From contig JAXMBS010000002.1 of NCBI GenBank assembly GCA_046349775.1, positions 141,182 through 205,181 of the forward strand: 64,000 nucleotides of DNA, in the 5' to 3' direction. The DNA comes from JAEUIG01 sp046349775. GTDB taxonomy: Bacteria; Planctomycetota; Planctomycetia; Planctomycetales; Planctomycetaceae. Below are positions 40,945 through 50,954 of this stretch, piece after piece. The translations under genes were made by a program, and so were the position numbers. The notes beneath the pieces are model-generated. The model searched no databases. It saw only the letters and a program-made list of their open reading frames with translations, and was not told the DNA's origin. Numbering within the stretch: position 1 is the stretch's first letter; each line of letters opens with the position of its first letter.

Positions 40945-41952
40945 CTACCCTCTCTCCTCCCGCACCACTCGGCTCCGCAACACTCCCAGTCGCTCCACCT
41001 CCAACTCGACCACGTCCCCCGGCTGGATCCACCGGTCCAGTTCCAGGCCGCAGCCCGTTGGCACGGTTCCGGAGCCGATCACGTCTCCAGGATATAGCGT
41101 CTCGTCCTGGGAGATTGCTGAGATCATCTCCTCGAACCGAAACTGCATCGCGCTGCTGTTCCCGCGCGACCACTCCTCGCCGTTGACCCGCGCGGTCATC
41201 CGCAGATTGTATGCATCGCCGACCTCGTCCGGCGTCACCAGCCACGGTCCGAGCACGTTGCCGGTGTCAAAATCCTTGCTCTTCGCCGGCCCCAGCCGGC
41301 CCGCCATTTCATAGAGCTGGAAATCTCGGGCGGTGAAATCGTTGAAGATTGTGAAACCCGCAATCCATTCCCGCGCGCGGCTCACCGGAATGTTCTTTCC
41401 TTCGCGACCAATCACGACCGCCAGTTCCAGCTCATAGTCGAGCCGCTGAGTGAACGACGGCCAATGCACATCCGCCTCGTGACCGACGACGCTCGCCGGA
41501 TTTCCCTTGTAGTAGATCGGCCGCTCATACCACACTCGCGGCGGTCGCAGGAATCCGCGCCCCAGCACGCGCGCCAGTCCCCGGTCCAGGCCCGCCAGCG
41601 GCCCGAATTTCCATTTGGCGACCGTCCGCATCGCCCCGATATAGTGCCCCTCGAAGGCCAGGCAATCGCGAATTGATCGCGGCCGCGGCAGCGGCGCCAG
41701 CAGCCGGACATCCTGCAGTCGCGCAATGGCTTCATCGTCACATTGAGCGGCCGCCGAATCCACGAGCTGCCGCACGGTTGCGACGGCCCGTTCGCCGCCG
41801 TCCAGAAGAGCGAGCATGCACTCGAACGGCGCTGCGTCGATGCCCAACTTGATGGCTGCCGCGCGCAGGTCCAGCAGGGATGCGCTGTCCGGACGGACAA
41901 CGCCGATCGTCGGTTGTGAAGCTCCCGATCGAATGCATGTGACGAGCTTCAT
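40945..41952 (-). CDS. Fumarylacetoacetate hydrolase family protein
   Basis: A 335-residue protein starting MKLVTCIRSGASQPTIGVVR. FAH fold features: LPRPRSIRDCLAFEGHYIGA, metal-site segment RLDYELELAVVIGREGKNIP, GFTIFNDFTARDFQLYEM, LGPWLVTPDEVGDAYNLRM and GDVIGSGTVPTGCGLEL, with the C-terminal PGDVVELEVERLGVLRSRVV. This is a second FAH enzyme in the window; the two are only moderately similar, so they probably differ in substrate. Neighbours (cyclase upstream, acyl-CoA dehydrogenase-like downstream) suggest breakdown of an aromatic or amide-type compound, which is inference only. Confidence 0.92.
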   Translation of the reverse strand: MKLVTCIRSGASQPTIGVVRPDSASLLDLRAAAIKLGIDAAPFECMLALLDGGERAVATVRQLVDSAAAQCDDEAIARLQDVRLLAPLPRPRSIRDCLAFEGHYIGAMRTVAKWKFGPLAGLDRGLARVLGRGFLRPPRVWYERPIYYKGNPASVVGHEADVHWPSFTQRLDYELELAVVIGREGKNIPVSRAREWIAGFTIFNDFTARDFQLYEMAGRLGPAKSKDFDTGNVLGPWLVTPDEVGDAYNLRMTARVNGEEWSRGNSSAMQFRFEEMISAISQDETLYPGDVIGSGTVPTGCGLELDRWIQPGDVVELEVERLGVLRSRVVREERG

Positions 41953-42044
41953 GTCAGTGTCCCGCCCCTTCGGCTCTCCTCCGTGACCTCTCCGTTTCCT
42001 CTGTTGCCTCCTGCTTTTTATTTATGGCCGACGCTGGGCAGCCA

Positions 42045-42821
42045 TCAGGGCAAGGGCAACGACGCATCGAGGAGCGCCACAACCCGCGCCGGACCGGCCG
42101 AGCCCCGGCGCACCTTCAGCGGGAAGGCGCAGACCGTGAACCCCCACGGCGGCAGTTGGTCAAGCTTCGCCAGCCGCTCCATGTGGCAATATTCCCGGTC
42201 GACGCCGACATAATGCGCCTGCCAGAACACGTCATTGCGTCCCGTCGTCTTCGCTTCGCGAGCCTGGACGCGCAGCGGGCGGTCCCAACCCCAACTGTCG
42301 ATCCCCATCACGCGCACTCCCTGGTCAATCAGCCAGCGCGTGCCTTCGGCCGACACGCCGGGACCGGCGTCGAAGTATTCGGGTGTTCCCCACAGCTGGT
42401 CGTTGCCGGTCTGGATCAGCGCGATGTCCCCCGGTTGAAGTGCATGCCCGGCCGGCAGGGCCGCCTCCAGGTCGCGGGACGTGGCTGCGGCGTCGCGCGG
42501 CAGTCCGCGGATATCCAGCACGACCCCGGTGCCGATGAACCAGTCGAGCGGCAGTTCGTCGATTGTCCGTGCGGGGCGGCCTTCGCTCACCGGCGCATAG
42601 TGCCAGGGCGCGTCGACGTGCGTCGTCCCGTGCGTGCTCAGCTCGATCGTGTCATTGGCCCAGCCCAGCCCGGTCGGCAAGTGCTTCGCCTTGAGGCCAA
42701 ACAGCAGCCGCAGCACCAGTAGCCCGAACTTGTGATTCTGGTACCGGACGCGCGTCCGCGCCCACCACGGCGCCCAGCGGCTGTCGTCTTCCAGCGGCAG
42801 GCTGAGATCGATGATGTGCAT
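42045..42821 (-). CDS. Cyclase family protein (kynurenine-formamidase-like)
   Basis: A 258-residue protein starting MHIIDLSLPLEDDSRWAPWW. The family metal-binding signature is clear: STHGTTHVDAPWHYAP (HxGTHxDxPxH type, about residues 62-74), and later LIQTGNDQLWGTPEYFD, RWLIDQGVRVMGIDSWGWD. The family contains arylformamidases (tryptophan breakdown) and other zinc/manganese hydrolases; no other kynurenine gene is visible, so the substrate is open. It lies 86 bases after the PQQ gene and 92 bases before the FAH gene, same strand. Confidence 0.88.
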   Translation of the reverse strand: MHIIDLSLPLEDDSRWAPWWARTRVRYQNHKFGLLVLRLLFGLKAKHLPTGLGWANDTIELSTHGTTHVDAPWHYAPVSEGRPARTIDELPLDWFIGTGVVLDIRGLPRDAAATSRDLEAALPAGHALQPGDIALIQTGNDQLWGTPEYFDAGPGVSAEGTRWLIDQGVRVMGIDSWGWDRPLRVQAREAKTTGRNDVFWQAHYVGVDREYCHMERLAKLDQLPPWGFTVCAFPLKVRRGSAGPARVVALLDASLPLP

Positions 42822-42907
42822 TCCGGCGCGTGGCTTGCCTGGTGCTCAGCGTCGCGGCACAGAGTAGCAAAAGGCGATGCGAAAATCGCACGCTGGCCGT
42901 GTGGTCG

Positions 42908-44221
42908 TCAGCGACCGGCCGGGCCACCGATAGAGAACAGATGCTTCTCGCTGCGGATGTACAGCGCTCCGTCGGCAATCGCGGGCGAGGCACAGCAGAA
43001 CTCGCCGACGGGGTTCTCCGCCACGACGTCCGGCTTGTCCTCTGCCGGCCGGACGATCTTCGTCACGCCGTCGTCGTCGAGGAAATACCCGCAGCCGTTG
43101 GCCGAAACCAGCGAAGCGCTGTAATGTCGTCCCAGCCGCGCCCGCCACAAATGTTCTCCCGTGGCGGCATCAAAACAATGTGCAATGCCTTCGTCGTTCG
43201 CCACCAGCAGCTTGCCGTCGGCCAGCACCGGCGAGGGAACGTAGCACCGCGCCTCCGTCGAGTGCCACGCGACATGAGACTGTGTGACATCCCCCGTGCC
43301 ATCGCCCCGCAGCGCGAGCACGTGATAGTCGGGATACCCGCCGACGAAGATAAACCGCTCGCCATCAAACACCGGCGAGGCGACGAACTGCTCGGTCGGC
43401 CCCTCGTGAGTCCACAGCGTCGAGCCGTCGTGCGGATCGAATGCCGCTACGTGCAGGCTGCCGGACATCGCCAGTTGCGTCCGCCCCGCCACCGTCCGCA
43501 GCAGCGGCGTCACATAGCTGCGGATGCCATGCGCCCGTGGCGACTTCCACACGGTGTCACCCGTCTCGCGGTCGAGCGCCACCAGGTAGCCCTTGCCGTC
43601 ATGATCGCCGTTCAGGATCACCAGGTTCTCGAACAATACCGGGCACGTGCAGAACCCGTGCGCGCTGATGAACTCGCCGACGCGTTTCACCCACCGCTGG
43701 TTCCCGTCGAAGTCATACGCCGCGGCGAGCATGACGCCCGGCGTGATCTTCCGCTTTGTTCCGACGTTGGGAGCGTCGATCAGCGAACCGTCGGTCTCCA
43801 GGAACGTGACGTACACGAGTTCGCCGTCCGTCGCCGGCGTTCCCGACGCGCGGCTGTTGAGCTGGTGCAGCGTCTCGAGCGGCGTGCGGACCACCGTCTG
43901 CTGCCAGAGGACGTGCCCGTCCTCACGATCCAGGCACAAGAGCACCCGCTCCTGCGACTCCGGCAGGCAGGTCGTCAGAAAGACGCGGTCGTTCCAGACG
44001 ATCGGCGACGAGTGCCCGTCTCCCGGTACGTCGAGTTTCCAGCGGATGCTTTCGCCGGTCGATGCGTCCCATTTCGTCGGGACATTCGCTTCCAGGCTCG
44101 TGCCGTCGCCGCGCGGCCCGCGCCAGCCGGGCCAGTTTTCGGCCGTCGCAGACAGCGACAGCACCCAGAGCGCGAGGATGACCGCCAGAATCGGGTACCG
44201 TCGAGCCGCGTATCCTGTCAT
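42908..44221 (-). CDS. Exported PQQ-type beta-propeller protein
   Basis: The start at ATG 44221 (MTGYAARRYPILAVILALWV) has a GAGG upstream and gives a signal peptide cut near ATA-ENWPGWRG. The 437-residue protein has the planctomycete opening NWPGWRGPRGDGTS and repeated propeller blades such as VLLCLDREDGHVLWQQTVV, YLVALDRETGDTVWKSPRA, VAAFDPHDGSTLWTHEG and CFDAATGEHLWRARLG. PQQ-like repeats here are structural; no dehydrogenase active site is visible. It is 46 bases downstream of the WD40 gene and probably part of the same transcript. Confidence 0.9.
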   Translation of the reverse strand: MTGYAARRYPILAVILALWVLSLSATAENWPGWRGPRGDGTSLEANVPTKWDASTGESIRWKLDVPGDGHSSPIVWNDRVFLTTCLPESQERVLLCLDREDGHVLWQQTVVRTPLETLHQLNSRASGTPATDGELVYVTFLETDGSLIDAPNVGTKRKITPGVMLAAAYDFDGNQRWVKRVGEFISAHGFCTCPVLFENLVILNGDHDGKGYLVALDRETGDTVWKSPRAHGIRSYVTPLLRTVAGRTQLAMSGSLHVAAFDPHDGSTLWTHEGPTEQFVASPVFDGERFIFVGGYPDYHVLALRGDGTGDVTQSHVAWHSTEARCYVPSPVLADGKLLVANDEGIAHCFDAATGEHLWRARLGRHYSASLVSANGCGYFLDDDGVTKIVRPAEDKPDVVAENPVGEFCCASPAIADGALYIRSEKHLFSIGGPAGR

Positions 44222-44235
44222 GCCGAGCCTCGTAT

Positions 44236-44267
44236 TTGGTGATCGCTGACGGCTGACCGCTGAGGGC
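44236..44267. repeat. Short CTGACGGCTGACCGCTGAGGGCTCAC repeat phrase
   Basis: The WD40-PQQ spacer contains GCTGACGGCTGACCGCTGA and a TTTGGTGATCG start, the same phrase family as at 29577-29646 and 57775-57815. Confidence 0.45.
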
Positions 44268-47119
44268 TCACTTCGCTGCCGTCTGATTCGACGCCACCGC
44301 CGGCTCAAACGTGGCAATCACCTCACCGTTCGTCCCGTTCCAGACGCGGATGACTCCGTCCTCACCGGCCGACGCCACCACGCCTTCATCCCGCGACGCC
44401 ACTGCCGCATACACGAAGTCCTTGCTGCCGTCGAACGACCGCTTCGGAGTGCCGTTACCGGCGTTGTATACCCGTGTCTGCGGATCGCCTCCGCACGTCA
44501 CCAGCAGATCCTGCACGCCGATGTAATCGACGTCCGTCACCTGCTTGTTGAATCCACTGATCGTGCGAATCTGTTCCCCGGTCGCCGTATTCCACAGCTT
44601 GACGGCGTTGTCGGCGCCCGAGCTCGCGATCGCGCTGCCGTCGGCCTTCATCGACACGCCCAGGACGTGGTTCGTGTGCCCTTCGTAACCGCGAATGAAC
44701 TTTCCCGTCTCGACATCGAACGTCTTGACGAACTTGTCGGCCGCTCCGCTCACCAGCGTCTTCCCGTCACGCGAAAACTCGACGTCGAACACGGTGTCAC
44801 TGTGCGCTTCCGCCAGCTCGCGAATCAGCGAGCGGCCGGCCACGTCCCAGATCTGAACCTGACCGCTGCGAGACGGCTCGCCGCCGCCGGCGGCGAGCTT
44901 TGTGCCATCCGGGCTGAATGCCAGGCACAGCACCCGGTCGACCATCGGCGACATCGACACGTCCAACGGATTCTCGGCCGAAGGTCCGATGCGCGCGACC
45001 AGTTTCCACTGCGGCCGCGTCTCCCAGACAAGCGCCAGATTGTCGGCTCCGCCAGAGAGGACAGAACCATCGGCCAGGGGGGCGACCTTCGAGGCCGCGC
45101 CGGCATGGCCGGTCAGCACATCCAGCGGCTTGCCGCTGGCCGCCAGCCACAGCCGCACCGCGCCGTCGTCGCCAACGGTGATGAGTTGTACTCCATCGCC
45201 GCTGAAGCTCACGCCGCGGATTGCCGGCCGGGCCGCGGCGGCTGCATCCGCGGCGGATTTCGACGCCTGTTCCGCCTGGGTCGTGGCCTGCGTCGCCGAT
45301 TCCAGCGGCCTTCCTTCCGCCTGCCGGCCCTGTAGAACCGTCGAAGTGCTTCTTGCGACAGCTTGATCGCTCGCTCGGCGGAGACCACGCCCTCTTTCGC
45401 TTTGTCGCGGGCTTCGGTCTCCTTCTTGAGCGCCGCCTCGGCGTCGGTCTTCTTCTTTTTGATCGCCTCGTCATTGGGCGCGGCTTCGAGTTCCTTTGCG
45501 GCTGCGTCGAGCGCCTGCTGCGCCGCCACGACTTTCGGTTCGGCTTCCGCCAGTGTCTTATCGGCGGCTGCCTTCTGTTCATTCGCCTTCTTCAGCGATT
45601 CGTCGCGGCTCGTCACATCCTTGTCTGCTTCTTTCAAGGCCGCGTCGGCCAGCCCCTGCTTGTCCTTGGCGACCTGGTGATTGTCGGCCGCCTGTGTGGC
45701 GGCGTAATCCAGATCCGGGTTCCCCTTGACCTCGGCCACCTGCTGGTTCGCAGCGCGGTTCCAGACGCGTGCGATCCCGGCGGCATCGCCCCCCGCAACG
45801 AACTGCCCGTCCGGGGTCACCGCCACGGACGTCACCGCACCGGTCAGATTCTGTGTAAAGGCCTGTTCCCCCGTGTCCAGCTTCCAGATCCGTACCGACA
45901 TGTCGTCGCTGCCAGACAGGATTTCATTGGAGCCTGCCAGCAGTGTCAGTGAATTGACCGCTCCGGTGTGCCCCGCAATTTCGCGGATGACGGCGGTCGC
46001 GACGTCCGGCTGAGGCAGCGGCCACACGCGAATCGGACTATCGGCGTGGCCGGTGATGACCTGTGTGCCGTCCGCATTGAGGACCAGCGCCCGAATCGGC
46101 GCCGGCGTCGTGGCCGTCGCAGCGGGCTGGCCGTCGGCCAGCTTCCAGGTACGAATTGTCGCATCTTCTCCGCCGGAGATGAGCAGCGCGGCGTCCTTCG
46201 AGAACGCCAGCCCGTTTACGGCCGCAGTGTGCCCGGCCAGCGTGGCGCCTTTGGCGCCCGTCGCCAGGTTCCACAGCACGATGCTGCCGTTCGCGAGACC
46301 CGTTGCTCCCTGAGTTCCGTCGGCGCTCACGGCGATCGCAGTCACCGGCGCGTCTGCCGCCAGCTTCTGCAATTGCACGTTGCGTTGCCGCTCCCACAAC
46401 TTGATTTCACGGTATCCGCTCGACGCAATCAGGTTGCCGTCCGGGCTGATGGCCAGCGCGTGCACGAAGTCCCGGTGCGCCGCGCCGGCGGGATACATCG
46501 CCGCGCCATCGCGCTGAATCGCCGCCAGCGCGGGATCGCTGAGCTGCGCCACTTCGCGCTTCGTCGCCAGATCGAATACCGCAATCCGGTTGACGCGTCC
46601 CGCCGCGAGAAACCGCGCTCGCGGCTCGAGCGCCAGGCTGAACACCGCATGGATCGAATCCGCAATCGGCTGCCAGTTGAGTCCGGCGTCTCCCGCGACC
46701 GACTGGCCCGGCTTGGCGCCCTCCTCGATCCACTTCCGCAGAATGCCCAACTCCTGAGGCGTCAGCGACTTCGCCGCCACGGTGTTCGGCAGCGGCGGCA
46801 TGAACGGCTCGGCAGCGCGGGCGGCTGCTTTGTACAACAGGCTCTCGTCCGGCTTGCCCGCGACGACGCAGACTCCGCTGCCGCCCCCCTTCAGGATCGC
46901 GTCAACGTTTTCCAGGACGAGGTCGCTCTCGGCCGTTGTCCGGTTGTGGCAGGCGAGACATTTTCCCTGCAGGATTGGAAACACATCCATGTTGAAGTCG
47001 ACCTCGCGGCCCAGCGCCGGATCGGCCGGTTGAATGGCCTGGGCGGCATCGTCGGCAACGACGATCGATGACCAGATTCCGCACGAGGCAAATGCAGAGA
47101 GCAGCAGGCGGGTACGCAT
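44268..47119 (-). CDS. Exported PSCyt1-WD40-coiled coil-WD40 protein, one frameshift
   Basis: The first part starts at ATG 47119 with a signal peptide, then a planctomycete cytochrome-C-like PSCyt1 domain (DVFPILQGKCLACHNRTTAE, with CxxCH), then WD40 blades (about residues 145-470, such as VNSLTLLAGSNEILSGSDDM). A charged coiled coil follows (about 473-640). As read, it stops at 45209. Adding one G near 45338 (CGGTT to CGGGTT) restores VLQGRQAEGRPLESATQATT and joins a second propeller (GVSFSGDGVQLITVGDDGAV and on) ending at 44268. The corrected length is 950 aa, and 2852 bases plus one is divisible by three. It is the third gene of the DUF1549-PPC-WD40 run. Confidence 0.87.
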
Positions 47120-47209
47120 AGGGAGGACTTCAGAGGCAGGATCAATACTCGAGGAGGGAATCGCAATTCGTCATTTGTCGACGGTGGGTCATTCCGCAAT
47201 GGGATGGCA

Positions 47210-50200
47210 TCATTCCGTCACCGTAATTGTCACAGGCACATCCACCGTTGCCGCACCGGCGAATTCCATGCTTCCCTGGACGACCAGGTTCGCAACGGCC
47301 CCAGCCGGCGCATCGGCCGCGGCCGCCACGGTCAGCACGGCCTCGGTCTTGTCGGCCGCAATGACCTGCGAATCAGACGACAACCCGGCTACTCCCGGCG
47401 GCAGCTTCAGCGACACTGTGATCGGCCCGGCAAATCCGTTCTGCCGAGTGGCGGTGACCTTGATCTGCAGCGACGCGCCGCGTTTCAGATTGCCGCTGTC
47501 CGGAACATTCGCCGCCAGCTTGATCGGCGCCGCGCGGACCTCGACCAAAATCGTCGCCGACGGCGGCGTGAAGCTCTTGTTCTGCGGCGCCGCTGCTTTC
47601 GCGGCTTCTTCGGCGGCCTTTGCAGCAGCTGCGCGCTTTGCTTCAGCCGCGGTTGAAGCGGCCGTCGCAGCTTGTTCGGCTTTCTCGGCAGCGGCTTGCG
47701 CTTCGGCGGCAGCCTTGTTCGCACTCTCGGCCGTGGCGAACGCCTCCTGCTTCTGTTTGGCGGTTGCCTCCGCCTGCTTGCTGGCTTCGGTCGCCGCGGC
47801 GAGGGCCTTCTCGGACTCGGCAGCGGCGGCAGCCGTTTGTTCAACCTGTGCTTTGACAGTCGCCACTGATTGCTCGGCGGCTGCCACACCCGCCTGCGAC
47901 GACTCCTTGGCCTTTTGTGCTGCCGCGAGTGCCGCGTCGCTGTCCGCTTTTTGTTTCTTCAGCGATTCGCTGTTCGGATCGGTATCCAGAGCGGCCTGCG
48001 CGGACTTTACGAGTTCCGTCGCCATCTGCACGACCTTGTCCGAGTTGGACAGCACCTGCTGCGACATCGCCAGCGACTGGTCGGCCTTCGCTTTGGCCGC
48101 CTGCGCGTCGGTCGACTTTTGATCGGCCGCTTTCTTTGCATCGGTCGCCTGCGTGAGCGCGGACGACGACGTCTGGGCGGCCGCGTCGGCCGTGGCTTTC
48201 TCATCGGTCGCCTGTTTCAGCACCGCCGCTGCGGCAGCCGCCTTCGCCACGGCATCCGTCTTGGCAGCCGTGGCTGCCGTTGCCGCATCCGCCGCCGCCT
48301 TGGCTTGCGCCGTCACGGAGTCCGCTTCCGTCTTCAGTCGCGCGGCCCGCTCCGGATTGCGCGCGTACGACACCTGCCCCTGCGTCGCGAGCCAGAGTGT
48401 GTAAATGCCGGGCGCCGCGTTCTCTTTCGCGAAGATTCGCAGCAGCTTCGCCGTCTCGCCCTTTTCGAATTTGCTGTTGCCGAGATCGATATTCGTATTC
48501 CCCGGCAGTCCGCTGAACGTGAGCGTGACCGCGTCGTCAAAGCCGTTCCGCTTCTCGAGTGTGGCCGGGATCAGCGCCTGGCCCCCCTGATGGAGGACGA
48601 CCTTCGACACCCCGGTGTTGACCTCGAACGCCGCGACCTCCGGCATCACCGACACGCACACCGCCGACGCTACTCGCGAAGTCGCCGGCACGTTCTGCGC
48701 TCCGGCCCACACGACCATCCCCGCCCGGACTGTACGACTCACCTGCCGGGCCTGCGCCACGGCCGCCTGCTCGGCCTGCTGCTGGGCAGCCACCGCTTCC
48801 GCGGCCTTCTTTTCAGCTTCGGCGACTGCCGCCGCCGCCGCCGCCTGAACGGCGACCGAGGAGTCCAGTCCCTGCTGCGTGAGCTGCGCCGCCTGTGCAA
48901 TGGTTACGTCGTCGGCTTTCGCCGCTGCCGCAGCCTTGGCTGCATCGCGTGCGGCTGTTGTCAGTTGTACGTTCTTGTTCGCGGTCTCGAGCGCCGCCTT
49001 CAGTGGGGCCACTGCGGCATTGGCACTCGCAACCGCTCCCTTGGCCGCCTCAACCGCCGCTACAGCGGCCGCGTTCGGCAATGTCGTCGTCGCCGTCAGC
49101 GGAATTCGATACGTCCCCGCGGCTGCGCCATTTGCTGCCGTGAATGTCAGCGTCGCCGTCGTCTGACCAGGACCAATCACGGCTCCGTCGGTGGTGATCC
49201 CCGGCGGCAGGTCCCCGGCCGAAACGGCGATCGGCCCGGTGAACCCGTCGCGCCGAAACGCCAGCAGATTGACGGCAAAGTGATCGAAATGCCGCAGTCC
49301 GACCGGGAACGGTTGCCCCGGCGTCGGCGACAGCGGCACCGCCACGACGCGGAAGTCCGGCGTCTCGCGGCGAATCGCCAGCCGATACACCAGCGCCGGA
49401 TTCCCTTCCGTCTCCCAGGCCCGGTGCCGGACTGAAACGCGATACGTGCCGTCCGCCGGCGCCTGCAATCGGAAGTAGGCGTCGTCGGTCTGCGTGTCGA
49501 ACACGTTCTGATACAGGTTCGTCGCCGTGTCGTCCTGGGCCGTCAGACGTTTGACCGTCTCGACGCCTTTGTCGTCCTTCGTCACCTGCTCGACGATCAG
49601 ATACGGATCGGCACTCGAACCAATCCGTTCGCCGAACGTTTCGAGGCACCACACCTCATTCGCCTTCGCATCGAACGCGAAATAATCGATGTCCCCCTTC
49701 GTTGCGAACTGTCCCGTGATCTCGACCGGCGCTGCGATCACCTGTGACTGGGCCGGCTCGTTGTTCGGCTCCTGCTCCAGGATGACCGGCGCGCCGGCCA
49801 GCCCGATGCGCACGGCATTGGACGGTCCCAGCGGCGACGGCAGGTGAAACGACAGCGTGTCGACATCCGCGGCAACCGAGCTGTGATAGTCGTCGGCGTC
49901 GAGGAGCGCCGGATCGGACGGGAGGGCGATCCGCGTCGCCAGTGATTCCAGCGGTACGCCGTCGAGCACGATGTCCGTCCTGGCCCCTCCCGGCAGGTTG
50001 TAGCCGTACAACGTGCAGGGGGTGCTGGTGCCGGGCAGGCCAGCGGCCGGCAATGCGAACGCGATGCGCGGGCTGGTGTGGACCGCGAGGCGATAGAAGT
50101 ACTCGCTGCCGCCGCGGAAGGTGTAGTCGAACACTTTCAGTTTGTATTCGCCGGCCGAAGACGCATCGAACGCCAGTGCCGCGTCGGCGATATGCGTGCT

Positions 50201-50788
50201 CCGCGCGTGGCGGATACGGCGGCCGGCCGGATCGTACAACTCCAGCGTGACCGACATCCGCGAATCGATCGACAGCGCGGCGCAGTCGATCACGAGCCGC
50301 TGGCCACTCTCGGCATTGAACTTGAACCAGTCGACGTCGGTCGCGCCATCCATCCGCGCGTTGACGACGCTGTTGATCGCGAGCGCCGTTGCCGCGGCCG
50401 CGTCATTGTTCGGCTCCGCTTCGTTGGTCTCCGGCTGCACGCCGACGCTGAACCGCCGCGGGTTGCTCGCTCCGAAACGGCCTTCCGCCACGACTTCATA
50501 CACTCCCGGCGGCAGGTTCGACGCCGCCGACACGACAAACACGTTGTCGACCGGCTGCTGCTGGCCATCGACGGTCTGCATCTTCGGCACGGCCGACAGC
50601 CCCGGATGCGTGAAGTGCAGCGCCTTCAGCTCGTCGATGTCCTCACCGCCGGTGACGGTGACTTCGGTCGTCGCCCCGACTTGCATTCCCGGCGGAAACA
50701 CAGCGTACAGACGAGTCTGCGGCAATTGCGCCTGAGCCGTTGCAGCGAGCAGCGACAGCAGTCCGGCGATGGCGATAGCGCGGGTCAT
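47210..50788 (-). CDS. Exported PPC-domain protein with two Ala-rich coiled coils
   Basis: The 1192-residue protein starts at ATG 50788 (MTRAIAIAGLLSLLAATAQA, a signal peptide). A bacterial pre-peptidase C-terminal (PPC) domain is at about residues 115-225: ETNEAEPNNDAAAATALAI, ATDVDWFKFNAESGQRLVID. A second PPC-like repeat is near 340-430 (QEPNNEPAQSQVIAAPVEIT, GDIDYFAFDAKANEVWCLET). Ig-like segments follow. A long Ala/Lys/Gln-rich coiled coil fills about 571-681, and a second, about 250 residues long, fills about 818-1070, ending at APQNKSFTPPSATILVEVRA. The final domain is Ig-like (FAGPITVSLKLPPGVAGLSS). It may bridge the neighbouring exported proteins. Confidence 0.85.
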   Translation of the reverse strand: MTRAIAIAGLLSLLAATAQAQLPQTRLYAVFPPGMQVGATTEVTVTGGEDIDELKALHFTHPGLSAVPKMQTVDGQQQPVDNVFVVSAASNLPPGVYEVVAEGRFGASNPRRFSVGVQPETNEAEPNNDAAAATALAINSVVNARMDGATDVDWFKFNAESGQRLVIDCAALSIDSRMSVTLELYDPAGRRIRHARSTHIADAALAFDASSAGEYKLKVFDYTFRGGSEYFYRLAVHTSPRIAFALPAAGLPGTSTPCTLYGYNLPGGARTDIVLDGVPLESLATRIALPSDPALLDADDYHSSVAADVDTLSFHLPSPLGPSNAVRIGLAGAPVILEQEPNNEPAQSQVIAAPVEITGQFATKGDIDYFAFDAKANEVWCLETFGERIGSSADPYLIVEQVTKDDKGVETVKRLTAQDDTATNLYQNVFDTQTDDAYFRLQAPADGTYRVSVRHRAWETEGNPALVYRLAIRRETPDFRVVAVPLSPTPGQPFPVGLRHFDHFAVNLLAFRRDGFTGPIAVSAGDLPPGITTDGAVIGPGQTTATLTFTAANGAAAGTYRIPLTATTTLPNAAAVAAVEAAKGAVASANAAVAPLKAALETANKNVQLTTAARDAAKAAAAAKADDVTIAQAAQLTQQGLDSSVAVQAAAAAAVAEAEKKAAEAVAAQQQAEQAAVAQARQVSRTVRAGMVVWAGAQNVPATSRVASAVCVSVMPEVAAFEVNTGVSKVVLHQGGQALIPATLEKRNGFDDAVTLTFSGLPGNTNIDLGNSKFEKGETAKLLRIFAKENAAPGIYTLWLATQGQVSYARNPERAARLKTEADSVTAQAKAAADAATAATAAKTDAVAKAAAAAAVLKQATDEKATADAAAQTSSSALTQATDAKKAADQKSTDAQAAKAKADQSLAMSQQVLSNSDKVVQMATELVKSAQAALDTDPNSESLKKQKADSDAALAAAQKAKESSQAGVAAAEQSVATVKAQVEQTAAAAAESEKALAAATEASKQAEATAKQKQEAFATAESANKAAAEAQAAAEKAEQAATAASTAAEAKRAAAAKAAEEAAKAAAPQNKSFTPPSATILVEVRAAPIKLAANVPDSGNLKRGASLQIKVTATRQNGFAGPITVSLKLPPGVAGLSSDSQVIAADKTEAVLTVAAAADAPAGAVANLVVQGSMEFAGAATVDVPVTITVTE

Positions 50789-50850
50789 CAATTCTTCCCC
50801 GTTTCAATGTTGCGGAGGTGCAGACCTGACAACACGGACGTCGCTTTACT

Positions 50851-50917
50851 AGCCGCGACCGTCAGGGAGCGAACTGAACAGAAGTAGGCACCCGCACGCT
50901 CCCTCACGGTCGCGGCT
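50851..50917. repeat. 21-bp inverted repeat (REP-like hairpin) between the DUF1549 and PPC genes
   Basis: AGCCGCGACCGTCAGGGAGCG (50851-50871) pairs with its reverse complement at 50897-50917 with one mismatch (C/G at the twelfth base), loop 25 bases. It resembles dispersed intergenic hairpins that I have seen in planctomycete genomes. On the minus transcript it lies between two genes of one operon; no T run follows, so it is not a classic terminator. Confidence 0.75.
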
Positions 50918-50954
50918 GGTATTGCCAACGCGTTCGCGGACGCTCAGTCAATCC

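Noticed and set aside
50851..50917. Factor-independent terminator between the DUF1549 and PPC genes
   Set aside because: The hairpin has a 25-base loop and no T run on either strand.
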